From Butyricicoccus_A sp963588905 (GTDB lineage Bacteria; Bacillota; Clostridia; Oscillospirales; Butyricicoccaceae): 33,187 nucleotides of DNA. The stretch's first letter is position 1. Every line of letters starts with the position of its first letter. The translations under genes were made by a program, and so were the position numbers. The notes below the pieces were generated by a model. That model had not been told where the DNA came from and made no database searches. It saw nothing but the letters and a program-made list of their open reading frames with translations. Below are positions 1 through 9,198 of the stretch, one piece after another. The stretch spans positions 1 through 33,187 of the forward strand of contig CAVAJF010000001.1 of the NCBI GenBank assembly GCA_963588905.1, read 5' to 3'.

Positions 1-755
1 ATTATTTTGTCGGTTCCAATGCCGATCTGCCGATTGTCGGCGGCTCAATTCTCGCTCATGACCATTTTCAGGGCGGTCATTACACTTTTGCCATGGAGCG
101 TGCGCCAATCGAAACCAAACTGACTTTCAAGGGCTTTGACCAAATCGAAGCAGGCATTGTCAAGTGGCCGATGTCCGTCATTCGACTGAGAAGTGCTGAT
201 GATAACCAGCTTGTCGAACTGGCATCCAAGATTCTCGCCGCGTGGCGCGGATATACCGACAAAGATGCCTTTATCTTTGCCGAGACGGACGGCGAACCGC
301 ACAACACGATTACACCAATCGCACGAATGCGGGACGGTAAATTTGAGCTGGATCTGGTTTTGCGAAACAACATCACGACCAAGGAACACCCGCTCGGCGT
401 GTATCATCCACATGCGCAGCTGCATCACATCAAGAAGGAAAACATCGGCTTAATTGAAGTGATGGGCTTGGCCGTTCTTCCGGCACGACTGAAAACTGAA
501 CTTGCCGCTGTGGCGGATGCGCTGGTTTCCGGTGCGGATCTGACCGCAGACGAACACACAGCTCCTCACGCCGCTTGGGCAAACGAACTGCAAACGCGCT
601 ATACCTTTACGAAGGAAAACGTCATGGACATCCTGCAAAAGGAAGTCGGCATCGTGTTCTCTCAGGTACTCGAGCACGCAGGCGTGTTCAAACGAAATGA
701 AGCAGGTAAACAGGCATTTTTGCGGTTTACACAGCATGTAGGTGATGGCAGATGA
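1..755 (+). CDS. galT: UDP-glucose/UTP:galactose-1-phosphate uridylyltransferase, class II (C-terminal part)
   Basis: The 5' end is cut by the window edge; the reading frame is open from base 3. The enzyme transfers UMP between UDP-glucose and galactose-1-phosphate in the cytoplasmic Leloir pathway. The visible part starts with FVGSNADLPIVGG and contains HDHFQGGHYTF, the histidine-rich active-site block of GalT, followed by the Firmicutes-type C-terminal half (ITPIARMRDGKFELDLVLRNN, then GVYHPHAQLHHIKKENIG). About 250 residues are present of the roughly 490-500 usual for class II. The stop codon overlaps the galM start by 4 bases (ATGA), which indicates translational coupling. The neighbouring galM, sugar kinase, lacZ and symporter agree with the assignment. 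The true start and promoter lie outside the window. Confidence 0.93.
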   Translation, partial: YFVGSNADLPIVGGSILAHDHFQGGHYTFAMERAPIETKLTFKGFDQIEAGIVKWPMSVIRLRSADDNQLVELASKILAAWRGYTDKDAFIFAETDGEPHNTITPIARMRDGKFELDLVLRNNITTKEHPLGVYHPHAQLHHIKKENIGLIEVMGLAVLPARLKTELAAVADALVSGADLTADEHTAPHAAWANELQTRYTFTKENVMDILQKEVGIVFSQVLEHAGVFKRNEAGKQAFLRFTQHVGDGR

Positions 756-1792
756 CGATAAAAGACAGCATGTTCGGCTATACGCACGATGGAAAAGAAG
801 TCAGACTGTACCGAATGCAAGATGGAGATTTTTCCGTTTCAGTATTATCGCTAGGCGGCATCATTCAATCCCTTGTCGTTCCAGATCGGCTGGGACAACC
901 TGTCGATGTTGTATTGGGCTTCGACCATGTTGCAGATTATGAAAAACAGGATTGTTACATTGGTGCAATGGTCGGACGATGTGCAAATCGCATGCGAACA
1001 GAGAATATCATCTTAAATAATAAGCAGGTATGCTTGGCTAAAAATGATAACGGTTATTGTCACTTGCACGGTGGTATTTCCGGATTCAATCAAAAGATTT
1101 GGCAAGCGACAATACTGGAAGATCGGCTGATTCTCAAGTATACAAGTCCTGATGGAGAAGAAGGGTATCCCGGCACATTATGCGCGTCGATTACCTACCA
1201 GCTCAAAGATGGGGCATTGACCTTACACTATCAAGCAAAAAACGATCAGGATACCCTGTGCAGCTTGACGAATCACAGTTATTTTAATTTAGCTGGACAC
1301 CAATCTGGATCTGTTGGGTTACAAAAGATTCAAATTGCAGCACATGCGTATACGCCGATAGAAGAACATGGATTACCGACAGGAAATATTGAGCTGTTGA
1401 ATGGAACGCCGTTATTTTTACAAAAAGAACGTTTCTTTTCAGAACTTTGGAGCGTGCCTTTTACACAGATAGCGCTGGCAGGTGGATTGGATCACAACTA
1501 TCTGATTGATGGAACTGGTTTGCGATGGGCTGCTCATGCGTGGTCAGAAAAAACAGGAATCATATTGGATGTTCAGACGGATATGCCGGGACTGCAATTA
1601 TATTCCGGAAATTACTTGGATCATACACTGCCAAAAGGAAAAGGCGGCGTAGAATATGAAAAAAGATGTGGATTTTGCATAGAAACGCAGTATCCACCTG
1701 ACGCAATTCATTTTCCGAATTTCTCACAGCCGATTCTTCGATGCGGTGAGACGTATGACCACATCACGTCATTTCAATTTGGAATAAACTAA
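752..1792 (+). CDS. galM: Aldose 1-epimerase (galactose mutarotase)
   Basis: 346 residues, the usual length for GalM. It interconverts the beta and alpha anomers of galactose, so that beta-galactose released by LacZ can be used by galactokinase. Conserved blocks are visible in order: GAMVGRCANRM (about 71-81), HLHGG with His106, LTNHSYFNLAG with His175 (the two substrate-binding/catalytic histidines), a GGLDHNYLI block carrying the conserved Asp, and near the C-terminus CIETQYPPDAIHFPNF with the catalytic-base Glu. No signal peptide is seen, so it is cytoplasmic. The start overlaps the galT stop (ATGA) and the ROK kinase gene follows after 20 bases, so all belong to one transcript. Confidence 0.94.
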   Translation: MTIKDSMFGYTHDGKEVRLYRMQDGDFSVSVLSLGGIIQSLVVPDRLGQPVDVVLGFDHVADYEKQDCYIGAMVGRCANRMRTENIILNNKQVCLAKNDNGYCHLHGGISGFNQKIWQATILEDRLILKYTSPDGEEGYPGTLCASITYQLKDGALTLHYQAKNDQDTLCSLTNHSYFNLAGHQSGSVGLQKIQIAAHAYTPIEEHGLPTGNIELLNGTPLFLQKERFFSELWSVPFTQIALAGGLDHNYLIDGTGLRWAAHAWSEKTGIILDVQTDMPGLQLYSGNYLDHTLPKGKGGVEYEKRCGFCIETQYPPDAIHFPNFSQPILRCGETYDHITSFQFGIN

Positions 1793-1812
1793 TAATAGAT
1801 GAGGAGAATTAG

Positions 1813-2763
1813 ATGAAGCGGTATGCATATGGCGTCGATTTAGGAGGAACGACGATAAAAATCGGCCTGTTTTACGCATCTGGAGAGCAGGTATCCCGAT
1901 GGGAGATTCCGACCAAAAGTAAGAATCATGGCAAACAGCTATTGCCGGACATCGCGCGGGCGATTCAAAGCAATATGCAGGTATACGGTCTCCAGCCGCA
2001 GATGATTGAAGGCATTGGATTGGGAGTTCCTGGTGCGGTAAAAGATGAGAGTTATGTAGAACCCTGCGTAAATCTTGACGGATGGGGAAACTTAAATGCC
2101 GCGAAAGAGTTATCGAAGCTGTGCCAACTGCCGACCGTTGTATTGAATGATGCCAATGCAGCTGCATTGGGAGAAATGAGTCATGGTGGCGGCAAGGGCT
2201 ATAACAATATTGTGTTTGTCACATTGGGAACTGGCGTTGGCGGCGGCATTATTATAGATGGAAAATTAGTTGCCGGAGCACATGGATCCGGAGGAGAAAT
2301 CGGACATATTAAAGTCAGTGAATCGAACGACCGAATGTGTGGATGCGGGAATTTCGGATGCTTGGAGCAATATGCCTCAGCAACCGGACTGGTATATCAA
2401 GCACAAAAATTGCTGCACAGTGATGATTACACAACGATGCTCCGAGATAATTCCGATTTAACCAGTAAATTTATCTTTGATTGCGCAAAACAGGGAGATG
2501 CAGTCGCATATGAGCTGGTGCATGATATGACAATCATGCTGGGAAAAGCACTGTCAGCAGTATCTTGCGTTTGCGATCCGGAGATCTTTGTTATTGGCGG
2601 CGGCGTTTCGCGTGCGGGAGATATTATCATTGATGAAACCCGCAAAGCCTTTCAGCAATATGCATTTCCGGCAGCACGGGATACGCGCTTTGCGTTGGCA
2701 ACGCTGGGAAATGATGCCGGCATGTATGGCGCGATGCATATGGCAGTTTACGGTAAGAAATAG
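1813..2763 (+). CDS. ROK-family glucokinase
   Basis: 316 residues, typical of ROK kinases. The N-terminus has the phosphate-binding motif VDLGGTTIK (8-16). LNDANAAALGE (111-121) carries the probable catalytic base Asp113. The ROK signature follows: GTGVGGGIIIDG (139-150), EIGH with His165, and a CGCGNFGCLE zinc motif (Cys176, Cys178, Cys183). ROK proteins of this size without an N-terminal helix-turn-helix are ATP-dependent sugar kinases; with a lacZ gene directly downstream, phosphorylating the glucose half of lactose is the likely role. Fructose or N-acetylhexosamine specificity cannot be excluded from sequence. A GAGGAG ribosome binding site precedes the ATG. Confidence 0.87.
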   Translation: MKRYAYGVDLGGTTIKIGLFYASGEQVSRWEIPTKSKNHGKQLLPDIARAIQSNMQVYGLQPQMIEGIGLGVPGAVKDESYVEPCVNLDGWGNLNAAKELSKLCQLPTVVLNDANAAALGEMSHGGGKGYNNIVFVTLGTGVGGGIIIDGKLVAGAHGSGGEIGHIKVSESNDRMCGCGNFGCLEQYASATGLVYQAQKLLHSDDYTTMLRDNSDLTSKFIFDCAKQGDAVAYELVHDMTIMLGKALSAVSCVCDPEIFVIGGGVSRAGDIIIDETRKAFQQYAFPAARDTRFALATLGNDAGMYGAMHMAVYGKK

Positions 2764-2801
2764 ACAGTTATGTACTGTTTATGATAGAGAGATTTTGTAC
2801 G

Positions 2802-2822
2802 AACACAGGATATCCATGTGTT
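2802..2822 (+). other. Short intercistronic inverted repeat upstream of lacZ
   Basis: AACACA and TGTGTT arms flank the palindrome GGATATCC in the 86-base gap between the ROK kinase and lacZ genes. There is no T-tract, so it is unlikely to be a full terminator. It could be an mRNA-processing or stability hairpin just ahead of the lacZ ribosome binding site. It is short and may be chance. Confidence 0.2.
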
Positions 2823-2849
2823 TGTAACAGGAAAAAGGAGGTAGGAAAC

Positions 2850-5800
2850 ATGATTGTTCCGAGACATTATGAGGATTTGCATGTTTTGCATGAAAACACC
2901 ATGCCAAATCGTGCATATTATATTCCGGCATCGGAGCGAATGGACAATCTTGTGACGGAGCGGACGCAGTCCGACCGTATGCATCTGCTGAATGGAAATT
3001 GGACATTCCGATATTACAGCAGCATTCATGATTTGCAGGAGCCGTTTTTCGCTTGTGATTCTGCATTGGAGGGCTTTGGGAGCATTCCTGTACCGAGCGT
3101 TTGGCAGAATCACGGATATGATCATCAGCAATACACCAACATTCGGTATCCATTTCCTTTGGATCCGCCGTATGTTCCAGAAGACAATCCATGCGGTGCT
3201 TATGTACATACCTTTCAGTATCATAAGAACCCGACTGCACCAAAAACGTTTTTGAATTTTGAAGGTGTCGATTCTTGCTTTTATGTATGGCTGAACGGCG
3301 CTTATGTCGGATACAGCCAAGTGTCTCATTCGACCAGTGAATTTGATGTCACAGCCTTTCTGACAGAAGGCGAAAATAAGCTGGCGGTCTTGGTTCTCAA
3401 GTGGTGCGATGGAAGTTATCTGGAAGATCAGGATAAGTTCCGCATGAGCGGTATTTTCCGTGATGTATATCTGCTGGATCGCCCGCAGAACTGTATTTTT
3501 GACTATTTTGTAACGACAGAGATGCAGCAGGATGCGGCAGATGTCCGTATTCGTCTCAACTATTTGGGCGATGCTGTATCAACCCATGCGGAACTGTACG
3601 ATGAACACGGTGCGCTGATTGGCGAGGCAGACGCAGAAGAAAAGAAGGATGGAGACTATACGCATGAGATGCGTATTTCTATCGAGCATCCGATGCTGTG
3701 GAATCCAGAAGATCCGCATCTGTATTCTCTGATTCTGACGACAGAAAACGAAGTGATTACAGACCGCGTTGGAGTTCGTGAAATTCATGTAGAAGGCACG
3801 GTTATTTATGTCAACGGAAAGCAGATTAAATTCCGCGGCGTGAATCGACATGATTCTGATCCTGTTACAGGTTTTACGATCAGCTTAGCACAGATGAAAA
3901 AGGATCTGTATTTAATCAAGCAGCATAACTTCAATGCAATCCGAACCAGCCACTATCCGAATGCGCCGCAGTTCTACCAGTTATGCGATGAATATGGATT
4001 CTTCGTTGTGGATGAAGCGGATCATGAAAGTCACGGTGCTTCACAGATTTATTGTGAACACAATGATGTTTGGGATGAGCACATTGCTGTTTGGAATGAG
4101 CCATTTGCTGACAATGTAGAATGGCTGGAGCCGACAATGGATCGAACCGAACGCTGTGTCATGCGAGATAAAAATCGTCCGTGCGTTGTCATTTGGTCGA
4201 TGGGCAATGAGAGTGCCTATGGTTGCACATTCGAAAAGGCTTTGGAATGGACAAAGAAATTTGATCCAACCCGCCTGACGCATTATGAAAGTTCATACTA
4301 CTACAACCGCAAAAAGAAGTATGATTTTTCCAACATCGACATGTACAGTATGATGTATCGCACCATTGAGACTGCAATGGAAGATATGAAGGACGTTCCG
4401 GACAAGCCGTATTTACTTGTAGAATACAGCCATGCGATGGGCAACGGCCCCGGAGACTTGGAAGATTACTTCCACTTTTTCCAAGCAGTAGATCAGTCAT
4501 GCGGCGGCTTTGTTTGGGAATGGTGTGACCATGCAATTTATAAAGGCAACGCAGAAAACGGAAAGGCAATGTATTGGTATGGCGGAGATCATGGAGAATA
4601 TCCGCACGACAGCAATTTCTGCTTAGATGGTCTGGTATTTCCGGACAGAACGCCGGGAACCGGTGTTATCGAGTATAAAAATGTCTATCGTCCAGCTCGC
4701 ATCTCTTCGTATGATGCACAGAGCGGCAAGGTAATCATCCATAACTATATGGATTTTGTCGATCTAAAAGATTATTGTACTGCAACATATCATGTAACCT
4801 GCGATGGAAAAACGGTAGATTCAGGAACCGTGGAGCTGCCGTCTACTCTGCCGAGAACCGAGTCGGAATTTTATCTTCCGATTGAAGTCCCGCAGAACGG
4901 TCGTTGCTTCCTGAAGATCATGTATCAATTAAAGCACGGAACAGAAATCCGTCCACAAGGCTTTGCACTTGGCTTTGACGAAATTCCATTGCCAAATCGC
5001 AATGAACAGAATCAATTGAGCGCGGAACTATGGGCAGCGCACGGTGCTCCTTCAGAAGAAATGCCAACGGTTGGTGAGTCGGATCGCTATCTGACGATTC
5101 TGACGAAATCGTATACTTATGTATACAATAAGCTGACTGGTGTATTCCAATCCATGGTATATCATGGCAGAGAATTGTTAATGCATCCGATGAATGTCAA
5201 CATCTGGCGGGCGCCAACGGATAACGATAAGAAAATCAAGTTGGAATGGATGGATGCACAGTATGACCGCTGTATGACGCGCGGATATACGATTGCATAT
5301 CAGGTAACAAACAGCGGCGTGCAGATTCACACCATGATGTCTATGCTTGCTCCGTCTGTACAGAGATTTATGGATATTGATACTATCTGGACCATCGCAA
5401 ATGATGGTGCTGTCACTGTCAACATGAAGGTTAAGAGAGATATGAATTATCCGGAACTGCCTCGATTTGGTATTCGGCTGTTCTTGCCGAAAGAGCTGAA
5501 TCAGGTTACCTATTGCGGCATTGGTCCGATAGAAAGCTATTGTGATAAGCGTATTGCCGGAAGCTATGGCGTATATCATGATACCGTAGCGGAGATGCAT
5601 GAAGATTATATTCGCCCGCAGGAAAATGGAAGTCATTGCGGATGCGACTATGTTGTTGTAGCGGATGACACCATGATGCTGACAGCGGTGAGTACGAAAT
5701 CGTTCTCATTCAACACGTCGATGTATACACAGGAAGAAATGACGAAAAAGAACCACAATTACGAACTCGTTCCGTGTGGAAGCACTGTTTTTTGTCTGGA

Positions 5801-5915
5801 TTATGCACAGGCGGGCATTGGTTCCCAGAGCTGTGGTCCGAAATTGATGGAACAATATCGTCTGGACGATGAGGCGTTCACGTTTGAGATGAAGCTGATT
5901 CCAGAACTGAGATGA
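2850..5915 (+). CDS. lacZ: Beta-galactosidase, glycoside hydrolase family 2 (LacZ type)
   Basis: 1021 residues from the ATG at 2850, which sits 6 bases after an AAAGGAGGT ribosome binding site; an in-frame ATG at 2781 lacks one and would add 23 unlikely residues. It hydrolyses lactose to glucose and galactose. The order is that of LacZ: N-terminal sugar-binding jelly roll (about 30-210), immunoglobulin-like domain, TIM barrel with FRGVNRHDSDPVTG, RTSHYPN and DEADHESHG, the acid/base Glu454 in WSMGNES, the nucleophile Glu525 in LVEYSHAMGNGPG, FVWEWCDH, and a C-terminal beta-galactosidase small-chain-like domain starting near YTYVYNKLTG. There is no signal peptide, so it is cytoplasmic. The 3' end overlaps the next reading frame at ATGA. 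The GPH transporter that follows supports lactose as substrate. Confidence 0.96.
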   Translation: MIVPRHYEDLHVLHENTMPNRAYYIPASERMDNLVTERTQSDRMHLLNGNWTFRYYSSIHDLQEPFFACDSALEGFGSIPVPSVWQNHGYDHQQYTNIRYPFPLDPPYVPEDNPCGAYVHTFQYHKNPTAPKTFLNFEGVDSCFYVWLNGAYVGYSQVSHSTSEFDVTAFLTEGENKLAVLVLKWCDGSYLEDQDKFRMSGIFRDVYLLDRPQNCIFDYFVTTEMQQDAADVRIRLNYLGDAVSTHAELYDEHGALIGEADAEEKKDGDYTHEMRISIEHPMLWNPEDPHLYSLILTTENEVITDRVGVREIHVEGTVIYVNGKQIKFRGVNRHDSDPVTGFTISLAQMKKDLYLIKQHNFNAIRTSHYPNAPQFYQLCDEYGFFVVDEADHESHGASQIYCEHNDVWDEHIAVWNEPFADNVEWLEPTMDRTERCVMRDKNRPCVVIWSMGNESAYGCTFEKALEWTKKFDPTRLTHYESSYYYNRKKKYDFSNIDMYSMMYRTIETAMEDMKDVPDKPYLLVEYSHAMGNGPGDLEDYFHFFQAVDQSCGGFVWEWCDHAIYKGNAENGKAMYWYGGDHGEYPHDSNFCLDGLVFPDRTPGTGVIEYKNVYRPARISSYDAQSGKVIIHNYMDFVDLKDYCTATYHVTCDGKTVDSGTVELPSTLPRTESEFYLPIEVPQNGRCFLKIMYQLKHGTEIRPQGFALGFDEIPLPNRNEQNQLSAELWAAHGAPSEEMPTVGESDRYLTILTKSYTYVYNKLTGVFQSMVYHGRELLMHPMNVNIWRAPTDNDKKIKLEWMDAQYDRCMTRGYTIAYQVTNSGVQIHTMMSMLAPSVQRFMDIDTIWTIANDGAVTVNMKVKRDMNYPELPRFGIRLFLPKELNQVTYCGIGPIESYCDKRIAGSYGVYHDTVAEMHEDYIRPQENGSHCGCDYVVVADDTMMLTAVSTKSFSFNTSMYTQEEMTKKNHNYELVPCGSTVFCLDYAQAGIGSQSCGPKLMEQYRLDDEAFTFEMKLIPELR

Positions 5916-5932
5916 GAACGGAGATAAGAGAT

Positions 5933-7309
5933 ATGGAGAAAAAATATTTAAAATGGTATAACAAGATAGGTTACGGCTCCGGTGACATTGCCGGTTCCGG
6001 TGTATATAATCTCCTGGCAGCGTTTGTCATGCTGTATCTGACCACGACCATCGGATTAAACGCTGGTGTGATTGGTACGCTGATGATGTTGTCTAAGCTG
6101 TGCGATGGCGTATCGGATATTTTCTTCGGTGCGATGATCGACAAAACGCGGTCAAAATTGGGACGTGCCCGTCCATGGATGCTGTATGGTTTCATTGGCT
6201 GTGCAATCACCCTGTCCTTAATCTTTGCGATTCCAACAAGTTGGGGCAAAACCGCGCAGTATGCCTACTTCTTTATCACATATACCCTTCTCAACGCTGT
6301 ATTTTATACGGCAAACAATGTGGCATATGGCACCCTGACCGCACTGATTACAAAGAACGGAAATGAACGCGTGCAGATGGGTTCGATTCGTTTTATGTTT
6401 TCGTACGGAACTGGCATGGTTGTACAGGCAGTTACAATTGGAGCTGTAACCTTCTTTGGCGGCGGAGCAGCAGGCTGGAGAACAGTCGCAATTATCTATT
6501 CCATCATCGGACTGATTTCCAATACCATTTCCTGCTTCTCCGTCAAGGAACTTCCCGATGAGGAACTGGATGACGAAGATACCATGGTGACAGAGGATGG
6601 AAAGGTAAAATACAGCCTCAAAGATGCTGCAAAAATGCTGCTCAAGAATAAGTACTACATCATGATTTGCGGTATTTATATTTTCCAGCAGATCTATGGT
6701 GCAATGATTAACGTTGGCGTTTTCTTCATGACGTATGTACTGGGAGATGAAAAGCTTCTGGGCACGTTTGCTGTAGCGATCAACGTTCCGATGATTATTG
6801 GCTTGCTTGTCACGCCGTTTTTAGTAAAGAAACTCCATGGCATGTATAAACTGAATCTGGTTGGATATATTCTTGGCACAATCTGCCGAGGTCTGGTTAT
6901 CATTGGCGCGATGATCGGCAGTATTCCAATGATGCTGGCTTGCTCTGCACTGGCTTCGTTTGCAATCAGTCCTCTGCAGGGAGATTTGACCGCGCTGATT
7001 GCAGCATCGTCTGAATACACATATCTGACACAGAATAAGCGAATCGACGGTACGATGTTCTCTTGCTCGTCCTTTGGCACAAAGCTTGGCGGCGGTATTG
7101 GTACTGCACTTTCTGGCTGGCTGTTGGCAGCAAGCGGATTTATCAATGACGCAGCAGTACAGTCTGCCGGTTGTGTACGGATGATCTCTGTCATGTATCT
7201 GGTCATCCCGACTGTTATCAATCTTGTTATCGCTCTTGTCTTGTCTCGTTTGAAGGTTGAACAGGCAAATGCTAAATTGGTAAGTGAAAAAGAGGCAAAG
7301 CAAGCATAA
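5933..7309 (+). CDS. GPH-family (MelB-like) glycoside:cation symporter, probable lactose/galactoside importer
   Basis: 458 residues with about 12 predicted membrane helices. The N-terminus (KKYLKWYNKIGYGSGDIA) and the helix-2/3 loop FFGAMIDKTRSKLGRARPW are characteristic of the glycoside-pentoside-hexuronide symporters (MelB, LacS). The LacS-type C-terminal EIIA domain is absent. An in-frame ATG at 5912 overlaps the lacZ stop (ATGA), but the ATG at 5933 has a GGAG about 9 bases upstream and gives the usual family start, so it is preferred. It is the last gene of the lac/gal operon and is followed by a strong terminator. The exact sugar is inferred from lacZ. Confidence 0.9.
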   Translation: MEKKYLKWYNKIGYGSGDIAGSGVYNLLAAFVMLYLTTTIGLNAGVIGTLMMLSKLCDGVSDIFFGAMIDKTRSKLGRARPWMLYGFIGCAITLSLIFAIPTSWGKTAQYAYFFITYTLLNAVFYTANNVAYGTLTALITKNGNERVQMGSIRFMFSYGTGMVVQAVTIGAVTFFGGGAAGWRTVAIIYSIIGLISNTISCFSVKELPDEELDDEDTMVTEDGKVKYSLKDAAKMLLKNKYYIMICGIYIFQQIYGAMINVGVFFMTYVLGDEKLLGTFAVAINVPMIIGLLVTPFLVKKLHGMYKLNLVGYILGTICRGLVIIGAMIGSIPMMLACSALASFAISPLQGDLTALIAASSEYTYLTQNKRIDGTMFSCSSFGTKLGGGIGTALSGWLLAASGFINDAAVQSAGCVRMISVMYLVIPTVINLVIALVLSRLKVEQANAKLVSEKEAKQA

Positions 7310-7410
7310 CTCTCGTATTTTCGGTATGATTCTGTGTAAACACAAAAAACAAATTTACTGGAATAAACGACACGACTCACAGATGCACAGAACATACGGA
7401 TAATAATGTA

Positions 7411-7454
7411 GCCCTCACACGGTTAGAATTTCTAGCGTGTGAGGGCTTTCTCTT
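7411..7454 (+). terminator. Rho-independent terminator of the lac/gal operon
   Basis: GCCCTCACACG pairs with CGTGTGAGGGC around a 14-base loop, followed by a T-rich tail (TTTCTCTT). It lies 100 bases after the GPH transporter stop. Its loop, right arm and tail are copied at 9178-9221. Confidence 0.88.
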
Positions 7455-7465
7455 GATAAAAAAAT
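7422..7465 (+). repeat. 44-bp direct repeat, copy 1
   Basis: An exact 44-base match to 9178-9221 in the same orientation. This copy covers the loop, right arm and tail of the intact operon terminator and the A-tract after it. The two copies flank the ATPase cassette (7466-9177). Confidence 0.9.
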
Positions 7466-7508
7466 TGCTGTTTTGTTGAGTTCAGGGGATTCATAGGCTT
7501 TTTGAGAC

Positions 7509-7541
7509 AAAAAAAGAACCCAAACCGTAGCTTGAGTCCTT
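7509..7541 (-). terminator. Rho-independent terminator of the minus-strand ATPase gene
   Basis: Read on the minus strand, AAGGACTCAAGC pairs along its whole length (with G-U pairs) with GTTTGGGTTCTT around a 4-base loop, and a run of seven T follows. It lies just after the stop codon at 7547. Confidence 0.8.
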
Positions 7542-7546
7542 TATAG

Positions 7547-8887
7547 TTATTTCTGGATTTGTTCTAATGCTAATCCAATCAGCCGATCCGTCTGATCTGC
7601 CATAAACAAAGGAATATTCAGCATATCATCATTCAGCTTCAAGTTATCTAGTGAGAATCGGATGCGGAGCTTTACCTTGTCTGGAAACAGCCCCTTGAAC
7701 TTCTTGAGGCTCTTGCTGGATATATTAGTCTCGGATTTTACTTCGATTGGAAAAATATCGTTCTCTCGCTGGATCAGAAAATCTACTTCGTATGGCGGAT
7801 TGCTTTGACTCCAGTAGCGTGGAGTCACTTCAAATTGGGTAATTAAAGTTTGCAGTACAAAGTTTTCCGTCAATGCGCCTTTGAACTCAGTAAACAATCG
7901 GTTGCCTTCTCCGAAGGCAGTAGGTGCCAGTTGAGCTAGGCGGCGGAGCAAACCTACATCTGCCAAATAAATCTTGAAAGCGGAGAGGTCATCATAAGCG
8001 GCTATTGGCAAACCTGGAGCAGTGCTGCGGTAGATTTTATGAACAAGTCTGGCATCTACTAGCCACTGTAGAGCGTCCTCATACTCGCGGGCTCTTGCCC
8101 CTTCTTTGACAACTTTGTAAATGAATTTTTTGTTTTCTCTTGCTAATTGAGAAGGTATAGATTTCCAGATCATAGAGATCTTCGGAAATTCGTTGATGTT
8201 TGGATGTTTTGCAAAATCACGTTCATAGGCATCGATGATTTCAGACAGAGATTCCTGCATAGCGGCAACGTCACGTGCTTCCGTCCACATCAGTACCGGT
8301 TCCGGCATTCCACCAGTGACATAGTACATCTTCAATTTCTCGTACAGAGGATTGAAGAATGCATCGGGGATCGGTTCAATAGTATCAACACTTTCCAGAT
8401 ATGCAGCAAGATTTTCATCGCCATTGGCGATTAAGAATTCCGAAAAAGTCATCGGATCAATCTGCATGAAGTTGACCTTACCAACAGGAAAAGAAGACGG
8501 TTTTGCCAGCGTAATACCCAACAGAGAACCGGCACAGGCAATATGGTACTGCGGAGCGTTCTCACAGAAATACTTCATGGAATTGATAACCTTGGGGCAG
8601 TCCTGCACCTCGTCAAAGATAATGAGAGTCTTTTCTGGCAGGATTTTTTGACTACTGGCAAGCATCAGATTTTGCAGGATACGGTTAATATCCTTGGTTG
8701 TTTCGAAGAATTGTTTGTATTCTTCGTTTTCATCGAAGTTAAAATAAGCAGTATTCTCATAGTAACGTTTGCCGAACTCTTTAAGGATCCATGTTTTACC
8801 TACCTGTCGCACACCCTTCAGAATCAAAGGCTTGCGGTAGGGAGAATTCTTCCAGTCCAGTAGCTTTTTTAAAATAAAACGTTCCAT
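7547..8887 (-). CDS. AAA_14/DUF4143 family ATPase
   Basis: 446 residues from the ATG at 8887, preceded by a GAGGGGTG ribosome binding site; a GTG five codons upstream lies in that site and is less likely. Walker A is GVRQVGKT (25-32) and Walker B is LIIFDEVQD (88-96). After the AAA core come a winged-helix-like middle region and the C-terminal DUF4143 part with YEVDFLIQ ... FPIEVKS, which matches the D...E-x-K pattern of a PD-(D/E)XK nuclease-like fold. Members are widespread in gut bacteria and archaea, often in variable islands, and their function is not established; nuclease or defence-related roles have been suggested. It is monocistronic, opposite to its neighbours, and flanked by a 44-bp direct repeat, so it looks acquired. 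A second, divergent member lies at 29944-31158. Confidence 0.9.
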   Translation of the reverse strand: MERFILKKLLDWKNSPYRKPLILKGVRQVGKTWILKEFGKRYYENTAYFNFDENEEYKQFFETTKDINRILQNLMLASSQKILPEKTLIIFDEVQDCPKVINSMKYFCENAPQYHIACAGSLLGITLAKPSSFPVGKVNFMQIDPMTFSEFLIANGDENLAAYLESVDTIEPIPDAFFNPLYEKLKMYYVTGGMPEPVLMWTEARDVAAMQESLSEIIDAYERDFAKHPNINEFPKISMIWKSIPSQLARENKKFIYKVVKEGARAREYEDALQWLVDARLVHKIYRSTAPGLPIAAYDDLSAFKIYLADVGLLRRLAQLAPTAFGEGNRLFTEFKGALTENFVLQTLITQFEVTPRYWSQSNPPYEVDFLIQRENDIFPIEVKSETNISSKSLKKFKGLFPDKVKLRIRFSLDNLKLNDDMLNIPLFMADQTDRLIGLALEQIQK

Positions 8888-9054
8888 AAATTCACCCCTC
8901 ACAATTTTATTGGAGTTTTAGTGTTTCCCGATCATATTTTTATTATATATCGAAATCATGGGAAACACAATCGGCAATCACAGAATTATGTGTATTTTAT
9001 GGCAATAGAATCACATTTTTATGAATAAATAATGGCATCACAGATGGACGCAAG

Positions 9055-9084
9055 TTTTTGAGGCAAAAAAGACCTAAACCATAG
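9055..9084 (+). repeat. Imperfect duplicate of the ATPase 3' flank
   Basis: About 30 bases resemble 7499-7530 in the same orientation: TTTTTGAG(A/G)C, an A-tract, then GACC-(C/T)AAACC-(G/A)TAG with a few substitutions and gaps. One copy lies beyond the 3' end of the ATPase gene and the other beyond its 5' end. Confidence 0.55.
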
Positions 9085-9126
9085 TGTAATTCATAGAGAT
9101 GTCTTTATAGAATTGGGGGTAGAATA

Positions 9127-9198
9127 ATGAAGAATGAACTGTTGCGAGATTTTCTGAAATCTGCAGAAAGACTCTTTGTTAGAATTTCTAGCGTGTGA
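9127..9198 (+). pseudogene. Truncated 5' end of an unknown small gene
   Basis: A GGGGGT ribosome-binding-like site at about 9115-9120 precedes ATG, giving 23 codons that begin MKNELLRDFLKSAERLF and run into the 44-bp repeat, where the frame stops. The first 17 residues look like a normal protein N-terminus, while the last residues come from terminator sequence. The simplest reading is a gene cut off at the repeat junction. The family is not recognised. Confidence 0.35.

Noticed and set aside
2781..2849. Upstream start for lacZ
   Set aside because: The extra 23 residues have no similarity to LacZ, there is no ribosome binding site at 2781, and a strong AAAGGAGGT precedes 2850.
2748..3329. Long minus-strand open frames inside lacZ (also 4189-4569 and 5178-5636)
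   Set aside because: They lie wholly or mostly opposite a clear GH2 gene, have no ribosome binding site and show no protein-family pattern; they are codon shadows.
6694..7395. 233-residue minus-strand open frame opposite the GPH symporter
   Set aside because: It mirrors the membrane protein codons of the opposite strand, runs through the intergenic region and has no recognisable domain or start signal.
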